Part shown: positions 1 to 8,295 of the stretch, in pieces
Numbering within the stretch: position 1 is the stretch's first letter
Layout: each line of letters begins with the position of its first letter
From: Betaproteobacteria bacterium
Lineage (GTDB): Bacteria; Pseudomonadota; Gammaproteobacteria; Burkholderiales; SG8-39
Direction of reading: 5' to 3'
Assembly: GCA_016234705.1 (NCBI GenBank)
Contig: JACRAS010000195.1
Span: 1 to 43,247 of the forward strand
Length of the DNA: 43,247 nt
Made by a program: the position numbers and the translations under genes
The notes under the pieces: generated by a model
Seen by the model: the letters and a program-made list of their open reading frames with translations, nothing else
What the model was told of the DNA's origin: nothing
Database searches by the model: none

Positions 1-557
1 CGGCCGGCACCGGCAAGACCTATCTGGCGGTGGCCTGCGCGGTGGACGCGCTGGAACGCGACGCGGTGAAACGCATCGTGCTGGTGCGCCCGGCAGTGGA
101 GGCCGGTGAGCGGCTCGGCTTTCTTCCGGGCGACCTGGCGGAGAAAGTCAATCCGTATCTGCGCCCGCTGCACGACGCGCTCTACGATCTGATGGGCTTC
201 GACAAGGTGGGCAAAATGTTCGAACACGGCGCTATCGAGATCGCCCCGCTTGCCTACATGCGCGGGCGCACCCTCAACCACTCCTTCATCATCCTCGACG
301 AAGCGCAGAACACCACGCCGGAGCAGATGAAAATGTTCCTCACCCGCATCGGCTTCGGCAGCAAGGCGGTGGTCACCGGCGATGTCACCCAGATCGACCT
401 GCCGCGCGGCAGCAAGAGCGGATTGGTAGAGGCGCGCAGGATACTGGCCGAGGTGCGCGGCCTCGCCTTCACCCTGTTTCTTGCGGAAGACGTCGTGCGC
501 CACCCGCTGGTGCAACGCATCGTCAACGCGTATGAGCGCCAACAGAACGAAACCTGA
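1..557 (+). CDS. ybeZ: PhoH-like ATPase YbeZ, 5' truncated by window edge
   Basis: The visible frame opens with [14 protein letters not shown], the P-loop (Walker A) of PhoH family ATPases, and carries the Walker B stretch [11 protein letters not shown] around bases 285-315 and [12 protein letters not shown] further on, all typical of PhoH/YbeZ. The start lies upstream of the window; a GTG at 30 is only an internal Val codon. YbeZ is a cytoplasmic nucleotide-binding protein linked in other bacteria to the RNase YbeY and to ribosome/RNA maturation. Its stop overlaps the start of ybeY by 26 bases, and corC and lnt follow, which is the standard proteobacterial order and supports the call. Confidence 0.93.
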   Translation, partial: AGTGKTYLAVACAVDALERDAVKRIVLVRPAVEAGERLGFLPGDLAEKVNPYLRPLHDALYDLMGFDKVGKMFEHGAIEIAPLAYMRGRTLNHSFIILDEAQNTTPEQMKMFLTRIGFGSKAVVTGDVTQIDLPRGSKSGLVEARRILAEVRGLAFTLFLAEDVVRHPLVQRIVNAYERQQNET

Positions 558-1017
558 GCGCGCCGCGGTCACACTGGTGCTAACGGTGCAAAAAGCGGTG
601 GCTTCTCCCGGCCTGCCGACCAATTCCGAGTTGCGCCGCTGGCTGGCGGCGGCCCTTGAGCAGAGCGCCGCGATCACGGTGCGCTTCGTCGGCACTGCCG
701 AGGGCCGCAGGCTCAACCGCGAGTACCGCGACCGCGACTATGCCACCAATGTGCTCAGCTTCGACTACGGCAGCAGTGCGGTCGGCCGGGCGCTCGCGGG
801 CGACATCGTGCTGTGCGCGCCGGTGCTGCGGCGCGAGGCGCGCGCGCAGGGCAAGCCGCTCGCCGCGCACGTCGCGCACCTGGCGGTGCACGGCGCGCTG
901 CACCTGCAGGGACACGATCACCGAAGCCCGAGCGCCGCGGCGCGGATGGAGGCGCTGGAAAAGAGGATACTGGCGAAACTCGCGTTTCCGGACCCCTACG
1001 CCGGCGATGCAGGATGA
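532..1017 (+). CDS. ybeY: Endoribonuclease YbeY
   Basis: 161 residues. The C-terminal half has the family zinc motif [11 protein letters not shown] (three His ligands), preceded by [14 protein letters not shown], which matches the conserved YbeY segment. YbeY is a metal-dependent single-strand endoribonuclease acting in 16S rRNA 3'-end maturation and ribosome quality control. I start it at the ATG at 532 ([13 protein letters not shown]); the frame is open further upstream to 481, but that part is inside phoH and out of family length. The 26-base overlap with phoH suggests translational coupling. Confidence 0.93.
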   Translation: MSANRTKPERAAVTLVLTVQKAVASPGLPTNSELRRWLAAALEQSAAITVRFVGTAEGRRLNREYRDRDYATNVLSFDYGSSAVGRALAGDIVLCAPVLRREARAQGKPLAAHVAHLAVHGALHLQGHDHRSPSAAARMEALEKRILAKLAFPDPYAGDAG

Positions 1018-1078
1018 ACAACGGGTGACGGGTGGATAATATCGCCCGGCCCCCGCCGGCACCCGCCACCGGTCAGAC

Positions 1079-1918
1079 ATGAACATGGAAGAAGAAAAAC
1101 CGCATAAACCCACCTTGCTCGAACGCCTCTCGGCGCTGATCATGCGCGAGCCGGAGGACCGCGCGCAACTGATCCAGTTGCTGCACTCCGCCTACGCGCG
1201 CAACCTGCTCGACTCCGAGGCGCTGTCGATGATCGAAGGCGTGCTGCAGGTGTCGGAGATTCAGGAGCGCGACATCAAGGTCCCGCGCGCGCAGATGGAT
1301 GTGGTCGACATCGGCGAGACGCCGGACAAGTTCATCCCGACGGTGATTTCTACGGCGCATTCGCGTTTCCCGGTGATCGACCGCGAGCGCGACAATGTCC
1401 TTGGCATACTGCTTGCCAAAGACTTGTTGCGTTACTACGCCGGCGAGGAGGAATTCGAGGTGCGCGAGATGCTGCGGCCGGCGGTGTTCGTGCCCGAATC
1501 GAAACGCCTCAACGTGCTGCTGCGCGAATTCCGCGCCAGCCGCAATCACATGGCCATCGTGGTGGACGAGTACGGCGGCGTCGCCGGCCTGGTGACCATC
1601 GAAGACGTGCTGGAGCAGATCGTCGGCGATATCGAGGATGAATACGACTTCGACGAAACCGAAGACAATATTCTGCCCGAGTCGAGCGGCCAGTACCGGG
1701 TCAAGGCGCAGACCGAGATCACCGATTTCAACGAGGAATTCCGCACTAGTTTCGGCGACGAGGAATACGACACCGTCGGCGGGCTGGTGATCAGCCGCTT
1801 CGGCCGCGTGCCCAAGCGCGGCGAGAGCATCGTCATCGACGGCCTCAGGTTCCAGGTGATGCGCGCCGACAGCCGCCGCCTGCACACCCTGCTGGTGCAA
1901 AAGCCACGGGATCAATGA
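1079..1918 (+). CDS. corC: CorC/YbeX family CBS-domain protein
   Basis: 279 residues. Two CBS motifs occupy roughly residues 70-190 (VPRAQMDVVDI and VVDEYGGVAGLVTIEDVLE are diagnostic of CorC/YbeX), followed by a CorC_HlyC transporter-associated domain (about 205-279, with YDTVGGLVISRFGRVPKRGE). No membrane segment is visible, so it is the soluble YbeX type. CorC was linked genetically to magnesium/cobalt efflux; YbeX has been linked to ribosome metabolism. The stop overlaps the start of lnt by four bases (ATGA), so the two are co-translated. Confidence 0.93.
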   Translation: MNMEEEKPHKPTLLERLSALIMREPEDRAQLIQLLHSAYARNLLDSEALSMIEGVLQVSEIQERDIKVPRAQMDVVDIGETPDKFIPTVISTAHSRFPVIDRERDNVLGILLAKDLLRYYAGEEEFEVREMLRPAVFVPESKRLNVLLREFRASRNHMAIVVDEYGGVAGLVTIEDVLEQIVGDIEDEYDFDETEDNILPESSGQYRVKAQTEITDFNEEFRTSFGDEEYDTVGGLVISRFGRVPKRGESIVIDGLRFQVMRADSRRLHTLLVQKPRDQ

Positions 1919-3408
1919 ATCCCGTCGCATTGAGGTCTTTACGCGCCCTGATAGCGGCATTCCTTCTCGGCGCAGCCACGGTGTTGGGTTTTGCGCCCTA
2001 CGGTTTCGCCTGGTTGCCTTTTGTCAGCGCTGCCGGCCTTCTGTGGCTGTGGCAGAACGCGGCGGCGCCGCGCTGCTCGGCCACGCTCGGCTTTGCCTTC
2101 GGCATGGGTCTGTTTCTCGCCGGCGTCAGCTGGGTCTACATCAGCCTGCACGACTACGGCGCCATGCCGGCGCCGCTCGCCGCCATCGCCACCTTGCTCT
2201 TTTGCGCCATTCTCGCACTGTATCCCGCCCTGGTCGGTTATCTGCAAGCGCGGTTCGACCGACCGGTCGCAATCAGGCAACTACTGTTGATCCCGGCGCT
2301 ATGGGTGCTCGGCGAATGGCTGCGCGATTGGGTTTTCACCGGCTTTCCCTGGCTGTCGCTGGGTTATTCGCAGGCCGCCTCCCCACTCGCAGCCTATGCC
2401 CCGCTCGCCGGCGTATTCGGTCTTTCCTGGCTGGTATGGCTTTGCGCCGGACTGCTGCTCGCCCTGCTGCGCGCCAAAAGACGCATGGCGGCGCTCGCCG
2501 GGCTCGCATTGCTGTTCGGCACGGGCTACGGACTGAAGCAGATTGAATGGACCCAGGAGCAAGGCGCACCGGTCACGGTGAGCCTCGTGCAGGGGAACAT
2601 TGCGCAAGAGTTAAAATGGGATGAGGCGCGCTTCGCCTCTACGGTCCAGTTATACCAGCGCCTGGCGCAGGGCTCGCCCGCTCGTCTCACCATCCTGCCG
2701 GAAACCGCCATCCCGCGCTTTCTCGACCTGCTCGATCCCGAATTACTGCGCACGCTTGCCCGGACGGCACGCAGCCACGGCGGCGATCTGATCATGGGAC
2801 TACCGGTGCGCGATGCGCCCGGCCGCTATTACAACAGCGTGCTCAGCCTGGGCCTCTCTCCGACCCAGCGCTACGACAAGCTCCATCTGGTTCCGTTCGG
2901 AGAATTCATCCCGCCCGGTTTCGGCTGGGTGCTCTCGATACTGCAAATTCCGCTAAGCGATTTCTCCCGCGGCAGCGTCGCGCAGGCGCCGCTCGCGCTT
3001 GCGGGACAAAAAATCGCGGTCAATATCTGCTACGAGGATGCGTTCGGCGAGGAAATCATCCGCGCACTCCCCGAGGCGACGCTACTCGTGAATGTCAGCA
3101 ACGTCGCCTGGTTCGGCGATTCGCTCGCGCCGCACCAGCATCTGCAGATCGCGCAACTGCGCGCGCTCGAGACCGGCCGCTCCATGCTGCGCGCCACCAA
3201 CAGCGGCATGACCGCCATCATCGACCATCACGGCAATATCACCGCCGCTCTTCCGCCCTTCACGCAGGGGGTGCTGAACGGCAGCGCCCAGGGGCGCAGC
3301 GGCGCCACGCCTTATGTGCGCTGGGGCAACGCGCCGGTGATCGCGCTCGCACTCCTGGTCTGGGGCCTGCTCCTGCTGCGCCGCAGGAAAGCGGCGGCGC
3401 CGGTATGA
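1915..3408 (+). CDS. lnt: Apolipoprotein N-acyltransferase
   Basis: 497 residues, the usual Lnt length. The N-terminal ~200 residues are strongly hydrophobic (several membrane helices), followed by a periplasmic carbon-nitrogen hydrolase domain and a final C-terminal membrane helix ending in RRRKAAAPV. The catalytic triad is visible: Glu263 in TILPETAIPRF, Lys322 in RYDKLHLVPFGEFIPP and Cys372 in NICYEDAFGEE. Lnt transfers the third acyl chain from phospholipid to the N-terminal Cys of lipoproteins in the inner membrane. It is the last gene of the ybeZ-ybeY-corC-lnt run; repeat copy A follows 48 bases after the stop. Confidence 0.95.
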   Translation: MNPVALRSLRALIAAFLLGAATVLGFAPYGFAWLPFVSAAGLLWLWQNAAAPRCSATLGFAFGMGLFLAGVSWVYISLHDYGAMPAPLAAIATLLFCAILALYPALVGYLQARFDRPVAIRQLLLIPALWVLGEWLRDWVFTGFPWLSLGYSQAASPLAAYAPLAGVFGLSWLVWLCAGLLLALLRAKRRMAALAGLALLFGTGYGLKQIEWTQEQGAPVTVSLVQGNIAQELKWDEARFASTVQLYQRLAQGSPARLTILPETAIPRFLDLLDPELLRTLARTARSHGGDLIMGLPVRDAPGRYYNSVLSLGLSPTQRYDKLHLVPFGEFIPPGFGWVLSILQIPLSDFSRGSVAQAPLALAGQKIAVNICYEDAFGEEIIRALPEATLLVNVSNVAWFGDSLAPHQHLQIAQLRALETGRSMLRATNSGMTAIIDHHGNITAALPPFTQGVLNGSAQGRSGATPYVRWGNAPVIALALLVWGLLLLRRRKAAAPV

Positions 3409-3455
3409 TCGCATCCATGCGGCGTCTTGAACGCCGTCGCATACCACGAGCGGAC

Positions 3456-3639
3456 TTGCGCGCTGCGCGCGCCAACCATGTTTTCTGTACGGATGAAAAG
3501 CGCATCCGTACAGAAAACACGGTTATTGTTAACACCAAGCCGGGGGGGTTATACAAGATCGCCGATTGCGTACGGATGTGCTGTTCATCCGTACGTAATC
3601 GGCGATCCGCGCGGACGGCTTTTCGTCCGCGCAAAATCG
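3456..3639 (-). repeat. Interspersed multi-hairpin element, copy A (inverted)
   Basis: About 184 bp, the reverse complement of copies B, C and D. Visible structures on the plus strand: terminal GC hairpin TTGCGCGCTGCGCGCGCCAA (3456-3475); a 20-bp hairpin with arms 3476-3495 and 3503-3522 (one A-C mismatch, loop aaaagcg); a 22-bp hairpin with arms 3557-3578 and 3586-3607 (one G-T pair, loop tgctgtt); and GCGCGGACG (3609-3617) pairing with CGTCCGCGC (3624-3632). It fills the gap between lnt and the MFS gene. The 5' flank resembles the other copies only to GCGCAAAATCG. Confidence 0.9.
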
Positions 3640-3681
3640 AATCTTTGAAAAATAGCGTCGATTCAAGCCTCCACGCATAAC

Positions 3682-4875
3682 ATGTCCGAAGCGACGCCGA
3701 CATCATCGGTCCTGCCGTTCTTTCTGAGCTCCTTCGCCTGGAATTTCGCGCTGGGCATGACCTATCCCCTGGTGCCCTTGTACGCCCATCAGTTGGGCAT
3801 GTCGGGCGTGGGCATCGGCACTCTGGTCGCGCTGCCGGTGGTGGTCCAGATCAGCCTCAACCTCGTCGGCGGCGCTTACACCGACCGGGTGGGCGGACGC
3901 AGCCTGATGCTTGCCTCATTCGTGCTCATCGCGGGCGCGGGCGCGGTGTTCTTTTTCGCCGGCGGTTTCTGGCTGCTGCTGCTCGCGCAACTTCTCATGG
4001 TGATGTCGCGCGCGATGTACTGGCCCGCCTCGCAGACGCTGGGCAGCGAAATGCCGGGCGGGCGCAGCCTGCAGATGGGGCGGCTCAATGCCGTTACCAA
4101 TGTCGGACAGATCGCCGGCATGGCCGGCGCCGGGGTTTTGCTGCTACGGTTCGGCTTCGGCCCGTCGTTCCTGGTGCTCGCCGCGATGGGCGCGCTCTCT
4201 TTCGTCCTCGGCTATCGCGTGCCCGAAAAGCGCAAGCACCCGGGGCACAAATCTCGGCGATTGTTCTCGGGCTACGCCCAACTCATCCGCCTGCGCGTGT
4301 TTCCTTTCGCCATCATGTGCGCCTATATCTCGGCCCTGCCGTTTTCGCTCAGCTTGTCCTTCTACCCCATCCTGTTCGTCGAATACGGTTACGCCTCGGA
4401 CGCAACCGGCACCATGCTCGCGCTGCGCGCCATCGGTTCCGCCCTGGCGGGCCTGGTCATCGCGCGCTATCTCGACTACTCGGCAAGACTTGCCGTGCCC
4501 CTCGCTTGCGCCATTGTGACCGCGCTGTCGGTGGGCTTGATCGCGAGTGCGCGCGAGGCCTGGATGATCGGCCTGTTGATGGTGACGGTCGGCCTCGCCT
4601 CCGGCATCATGACGCTGTTCGTCCAGATGCTGATCAGCGAGATCAGCTCCGTCGACAACCGCGGATCGGCGCTGGCCCTGGGGGGGCTGGGCTGGGGGCT
4701 GTCGCATTTTTCCACACCCCTCGCCATGGGCTATCTCACGGACCACCTGGGCATCCTGCCCGCGTTCCATATCCTCGGCGGCTTCGCCTTCCTGTGGGCC
4801 ATCGCCCTCATCCCGATGAACCGCTGGGCTTTGGCCAAACCGGATAGCAAACGGGACAATCAGGCCAACTCATGA
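3682..4875 (+). CDS. MFS transporter
   Basis: 397 residues with about 12 hydrophobic segments. The loop between helices 2 and 3 reads GGAYTDRVGGRSLML, a form of the MFS signature G-x3-D-R-x-G-R. No signal peptide is needed; it is an inner-membrane permease or efflux protein. The substrate cannot be read from sequence. Its stop overlaps the start of the luciferase-like gene by four bases (ATGA), and that gene overlaps the GNAT gene in the same way, so the three form one operon. The promoter is not obvious; repeat copy A lies directly upstream. Confidence 0.85.
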   Translation: MSEATPTSSVLPFFLSSFAWNFALGMTYPLVPLYAHQLGMSGVGIGTLVALPVVVQISLNLVGGAYTDRVGGRSLMLASFVLIAGAGAVFFFAGGFWLLLLAQLLMVMSRAMYWPASQTLGSEMPGGRSLQMGRLNAVTNVGQIAGMAGAGVLLLRFGFGPSFLVLAAMGALSFVLGYRVPEKRKHPGHKSRRLFSGYAQLIRLRVFPFAIMCAYISALPFSLSLSFYPILFVEYGYASDATGTMLALRAIGSALAGLVIARYLDYSARLAVPLACAIVTALSVGLIASAREAWMIGLLMVTVGLASGIMTLFVQMLISEISSVDNRGSALALGGLGWGLSHFSTPLAMGYLTDHLGILPAFHILGGFAFLWAIALIPMNRWALAKPDSKRDNQANS

Positions 4876-5876
4876 ACCTGCCCCTGAGCATATTGGACCA
4901 GTCTCCAATCATCGGCGGCCACACGCCCGCGCGCGCGGTGGCAGAAACGATCAAGCTGGCGCAGGCGGCCGACGCGCTCGGGTTTCACCGCTACTGGCTG
5001 GCGGAGCACCATGCCCTGGCCGCGCTTGCCGATCCCTGCCCGGAGATCCTGCTCACGCGCGTGGCGAGCGCGACCGAGCGCATCCGCGTCGGCACTGGCG
5101 GAGTGCTGCTGCCCTACTACAGCGCGCTCAAGGTGGCCGAAGTGTTCCGCATGCTGGAGGCGCTGTTCCCCGGACGCATCGACCTGGGGCTGGGCCGCGC
5201 GCCCGGCGGGGATATGCTCACGGCGCAGGCGCTGTCGAGCGGCCAGTACTCGGCGGCCGACCATTTCGCCGAGCAGGTGCAGGATCTGGTAGGCTTCCTC
5301 GACGACGCGCTGCCCTCCAGCCACGCGTTCGAGTGTGTAAAGGCCATGCCGGCGGGACCGACGGCCCCGCCGGTCTGGCTGCTCGGGTCGTCCGACTACA
5401 GCGGCGCGCTCGCCGCGAAGCTGGGCCTGTGCTTTGCCTTCGCCCATTTCATCAGCGCCCAGGGCGGCGACGCGGTGACGCGCGCCTACAAGGCGCGCTT
5501 CCAGCCGTCACGGCGCGAAGCGGCGCCCCACGCGCTCGTCTGCGTGTTCGTCATTTGCGCCGAGACTGCAGCCGAGGCGGAGAAGCTCGCCGCCTGCGTC
5601 GACCTGCGCAGGCTGCACATGGCACAAGGCCTGAACACGCCGATTCCGACGCTGGAGGAAGCGCAGGCACAACGTTATTCGGAGCAGGAGTTCGCCTACA
5701 TTCGCTCACAGCGCGCGCGCGCCGTCATCGGCGATCCGCGCCAGGTGCGAGAGCGCCTGCTGCAATTGCGCGAGCATTTCAATGCCGACGAACTGATGCT
5801 CCTCACCATCACCGGCGACTACGCCAGCCGCTTGAGGTCCTACGAATTGCTGGCACGGGAATTCAAATTGCAATGA
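4872..5876 (+). CDS. LLM class flavin-dependent oxidoreductase (luciferase-like)
   Basis: 334 residues. The N-terminus (LSILDQSPI), HRYWLAEHHALAALADPCPEI around residues 43-62 and the segment RIRVGTGGVLLPYYSALKVA are diagnostic of the bacterial luciferase-like TIM-barrel family (the MsnO8-like subgroup). GRIDLGLGRAPGGD follows as the usual FMN-site strand. Such enzymes are FMNH2- or F420-dependent monooxygenases or reductases; the substrate is unknown. Four-base overlaps with the MFS gene before it and the acetyltransferase after it suggest a co-translated detoxification or modification module. Confidence 0.88.
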   Translation: MNLPLSILDQSPIIGGHTPARAVAETIKLAQAADALGFHRYWLAEHHALAALADPCPEILLTRVASATERIRVGTGGVLLPYYSALKVAEVFRMLEALFPGRIDLGLGRAPGGDMLTAQALSSGQYSAADHFAEQVQDLVGFLDDALPSSHAFECVKAMPAGPTAPPVWLLGSSDYSGALAAKLGLCFAFAHFISAQGGDAVTRAYKARFQPSRREAAPHALVCVFVICAETAAEAEKLAACVDLRRLHMAQGLNTPIPTLEEAQAQRYSEQEFAYIRSQRARAVIGDPRQVRERLLQLREHFNADELMLLTITGDYASRLRSYELLAREFKLQ

Positions 5877-6346
5877 AACAGTCGCGCAACCTGACGCTCA
5901 AGCTCGCCGCGCCTGCGGATGCGGCGCCGATCGCGGCGATGTCGCGCGAGCTGATCGAGGCCGGCCTGCCCTGGTCGTGGACGCCCGAGCGCGTGGCGCG
6001 CAACCTTGCCCAGCACGAGACTCTGGTGCTGACGGCGCGCGACGGCGAGCGCCTGGCGGGTTTCGCCATTATGCGGTTCGGCGAAGAGAGCGCGCACCTG
6101 TCGCTGCTTGCGGTGCGCCCAGATTACCAGCGCCAGGGCGTCGGCCAGCGCATGCTGCAATGGCTTACCACATCCGCGCTCACCGCCGGCATCGCCAACG
6201 TTCATCTCGAGTTGCGCGAAACCAACCTGGCCGCGCGCCGTTTCTATCTCCAGCAAGGCTTTGCCGAGACCGCGCGCATCCCCGGCTATTACCGCGGCGT
6301 CGAAACCGCGGTGCGCATGCTGCGCGAGATTCGGATCAAGGCGTAG
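5873..6346 (+). CDS. GNAT family N-acetyltransferase (RimI-like)
   Basis: 157 residues from the ATG at 5873, which overlaps the previous stop (ATGA). The acetyl-CoA binding motif is clear: LLAVRPDYQRQGVGQRML (Q/R-x-x-G-x-G/A), followed by HLELRETNLAARRFYLQQGF, the conserved second half of GNAT proteins, as in RimI. It transfers acetyl from acetyl-CoA to an amine; whether the target is a protein N-terminus or a small molecule cannot be told. The N-terminal 20 residues are hydrophilic and it should be cytoplasmic. It converges on the TPP enzyme, with a 27-base gap. Confidence 0.85.
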   Translation: MKQSRNLTLKLAAPADAAPIAAMSRELIEAGLPWSWTPERVARNLAQHETLVLTARDGERLAGFAIMRFGEESAHLSLLAVRPDYQRQGVGQRMLQWLTTSALTAGIANVHLELRETNLAARRFYLQQGFAETARIPGYYRGVETAVRMLREIRIKA

Positions 6347-6373
6347 AACTGCGGGCCACAAAGGCGACCGCGT

Positions 6374-8125
6374 TCACATCGAAATCGACCCTTCCCGGAA
6401 GTCGGTCTTGTCCAACCATACATTGACCAGGACCGGCTTGCCGGCCCTGGCCGCGGCGCGTGCGCGCGCGAGCGCAGCCGGCACCTCGGCGGCGTTTTTC
6501 ACCAGGATGCCCTCGGCGCCGAATCCGGCCGCCACCTCGTGATAGGCGGTGCGCGAGAGCACCGTGCCGACGTCGTCATGCAGCATTTTCACCTGTTCGC
6601 GCGCGATCTGGGTCCAGCCGGCGTCGTTGCCGACAACCGCGATCACGGGGATGCCGTGGCGCGCGAAGGTGTCGAACTCGGCGAGGCTGTAGCCGCAGGC
6701 GCCGTCGCCATAAATGATCCAGACCTCGCTCCCGGGGCGGGCGAGCGCCGCGCCGAGCGCGAAGCCGGCGCCTACGCCCAGCGTTCCGAACACGCCCGGG
6801 TCGAGCCAGGAGAGCGGACTGCGCGGATGCACGATGTAAGAGGCGGTGGCGACGAAATCGCCGCCGTCCGCAACCATCACCGCATTCTCCCCAGCCGCCT
6901 GGTCGAGTGCGCGCAGGAACGCGATCGGGTTTACGAACTCGCCTTGCGGCTTGGCTTGTTCCTCGATTTCGGAATCGCGCTTCAAGTCGCGCGCGCGCAA
7001 GTCCTCGATCCACGAGGTCCAGCGGCAGCCCGTCTGCGCCAGCCGCGCGCCCAAGCGCTCCAGAAACAGGCCGGCGTCGCCGATCGCGGCAAGATCCGGC
7101 CGCCGGTTCATGCGCGCTTCCTCGGCGCTGCGGTTGGCGGCGATGAGCGTGGCGCTGCGCCGCAGGTGACGCCCGTAATCTAGGCGGAAATCGCAGGGCA
7201 CGCCCGCGAGCAGGACGCAGTCGGATTCGCGCAGCGCCTGACGGCGCTGATGGCGCATCTGCAATGCATGATCGCGCCCGAGCAGGCCGCGCGCCATGCC
7301 CGACAGATACACCGGAATACCCAGCCGCGCGACCGCAGCGGCGACGCGCGGCGCCTCAGGGGCGATTGACAGCGCCTGGCTGCCGATGACCAGCAGCGGC
7401 CGCGCGGCCCGCGCAAGGGCGGCCGCCGCGGCCTCCACGCTGGCCGCGGACGCGGCGGGCGGCAAGACGTCGCGCACTTGCGGCGACGCCGGCTCGGCGC
7501 TGCCCGCGAACATCTTCTCCACATGCCGATTGAGATAGAAGCGCAGCAGCCGGTCGGCAACGCCCGAGCCCTTGCCGGCGGCGTCGGCGTACCACCGGCG
7601 GATGCTAGCTTCATCGTACAACAGATCGACCGGACACTCGATGAACACCGGGCCCGGCACGCCTGCGCACGCAACCGCGAACGCCTCTTCCACGGCCGGA
7701 CCCAGATCGCGCACGCGCCGGATTTTGCGGAACAGCTTGACGTGCGGTTCGACCAGGGGCCGCTGGTCGATGTCCTGCAGCGCGCCGCGACCCTGCAGCG
7801 CGGTGGGTGCGGCGCCACCGAGCAGGATGACCGGCGACTGCGCGAGCTGCGCGTTCTTGAGCGCGGTGATGGTGTTGGTGAGCCCTGGCCCGGCGGTCAC
7901 CGCCGCGACGCCGGGAACGCCGGTCAGCCGCGCCACTGCGTCGGCGGCGAATACCGCGGTCGCCTCGTCGCGCACGTCGATGATGCGCATGCCGCGCGCC
8001 TTGGACGCGGTGAGTATGGGCGAGATGTGGCCGCCGCAGAGAGTGAAGACGAAGCGCACGCCGTGCGCCGCCAGCGCCACGCCGACGCGGTCGCCGCCAT
8101 GTGCGGCAATCGATTCCATGTTCAT
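6374..8125 (-). CDS. TPP-dependent enzyme, ILVBL/2-hydroxyacyl-CoA lyase-like
   Basis: 583 residues. It has the three-domain plan of the acetolactate synthase superfamily: an N-terminal pyrimidine-binding domain with the catalytic Glu54 in [13 protein letters not shown], a central domain, and a C-terminal TPP domain with [19 protein letters not shown] followed by Asn (VVGNDAGW). The segment [16 protein letters not shown] and AALQ/LQDIDQ regions match the ILVBL (HACL2) type better than catalytic acetolactate synthases or oxalyl-CoA decarboxylase. The known member cleaves 2-hydroxyacyl-CoA to a shortened aldehyde and formyl-CoA. Function here is inferred. It is transcribed divergently from sulP; two in-frame ATGs (8125 and 8119) are possible starts. 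Confidence 0.82.
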   Translation of the reverse strand: MNMESIAAHGGDRVGVALAAHGVRFVFTLCGGHISPILTASKARGMRIIDVRDEATAVFAADAVARLTGVPGVAAVTAGPGLTNTITALKNAQLAQSPVILLGGAAPTALQGRGALQDIDQRPLVEPHVKLFRKIRRVRDLGPAVEEAFAVACAGVPGPVFIECPVDLLYDEASIRRWYADAAGKGSGVADRLLRFYLNRHVEKMFAGSAEPASPQVRDVLPPAASAASVEAAAAALARAARPLLVIGSQALSIAPEAPRVAAAVARLGIPVYLSGMARGLLGRDHALQMRHQRRQALRESDCVLLAGVPCDFRLDYGRHLRRSATLIAANRSAEEARMNRRPDLAAIGDAGLFLERLGARLAQTGCRWTSWIEDLRARDLKRDSEIEEQAKPQGEFVNPIAFLRALDQAAGENAVMVADGGDFVATASYIVHPRSPLSWLDPGVFGTLGVGAGFALGAALARPGSEVWIIYGDGACGYSLAEFDTFARHGIPVIAVVGNDAGWTQIAREQVKMLHDDVGTVLSRTAYHEVAAGFGAEGILVKNAAEVPAALARARAAARAGKPVLVNVWLDKTDFREGSISM

Positions 8126-8295
8126 CTAGCCTAATCCGGACAAGCCAGGGCTCCGTTGCCGCAGAGAGTTACTGGTCTTCTCTGCGATACAATCCTACAC
8201 CGGGCGCTGAGCAACCGTATCGCTTCGATACAGATAGAAATGCAAATTGCCCAAGGTTGGCATATTATTGTCATGCATATTGACCGGTCCTGACT

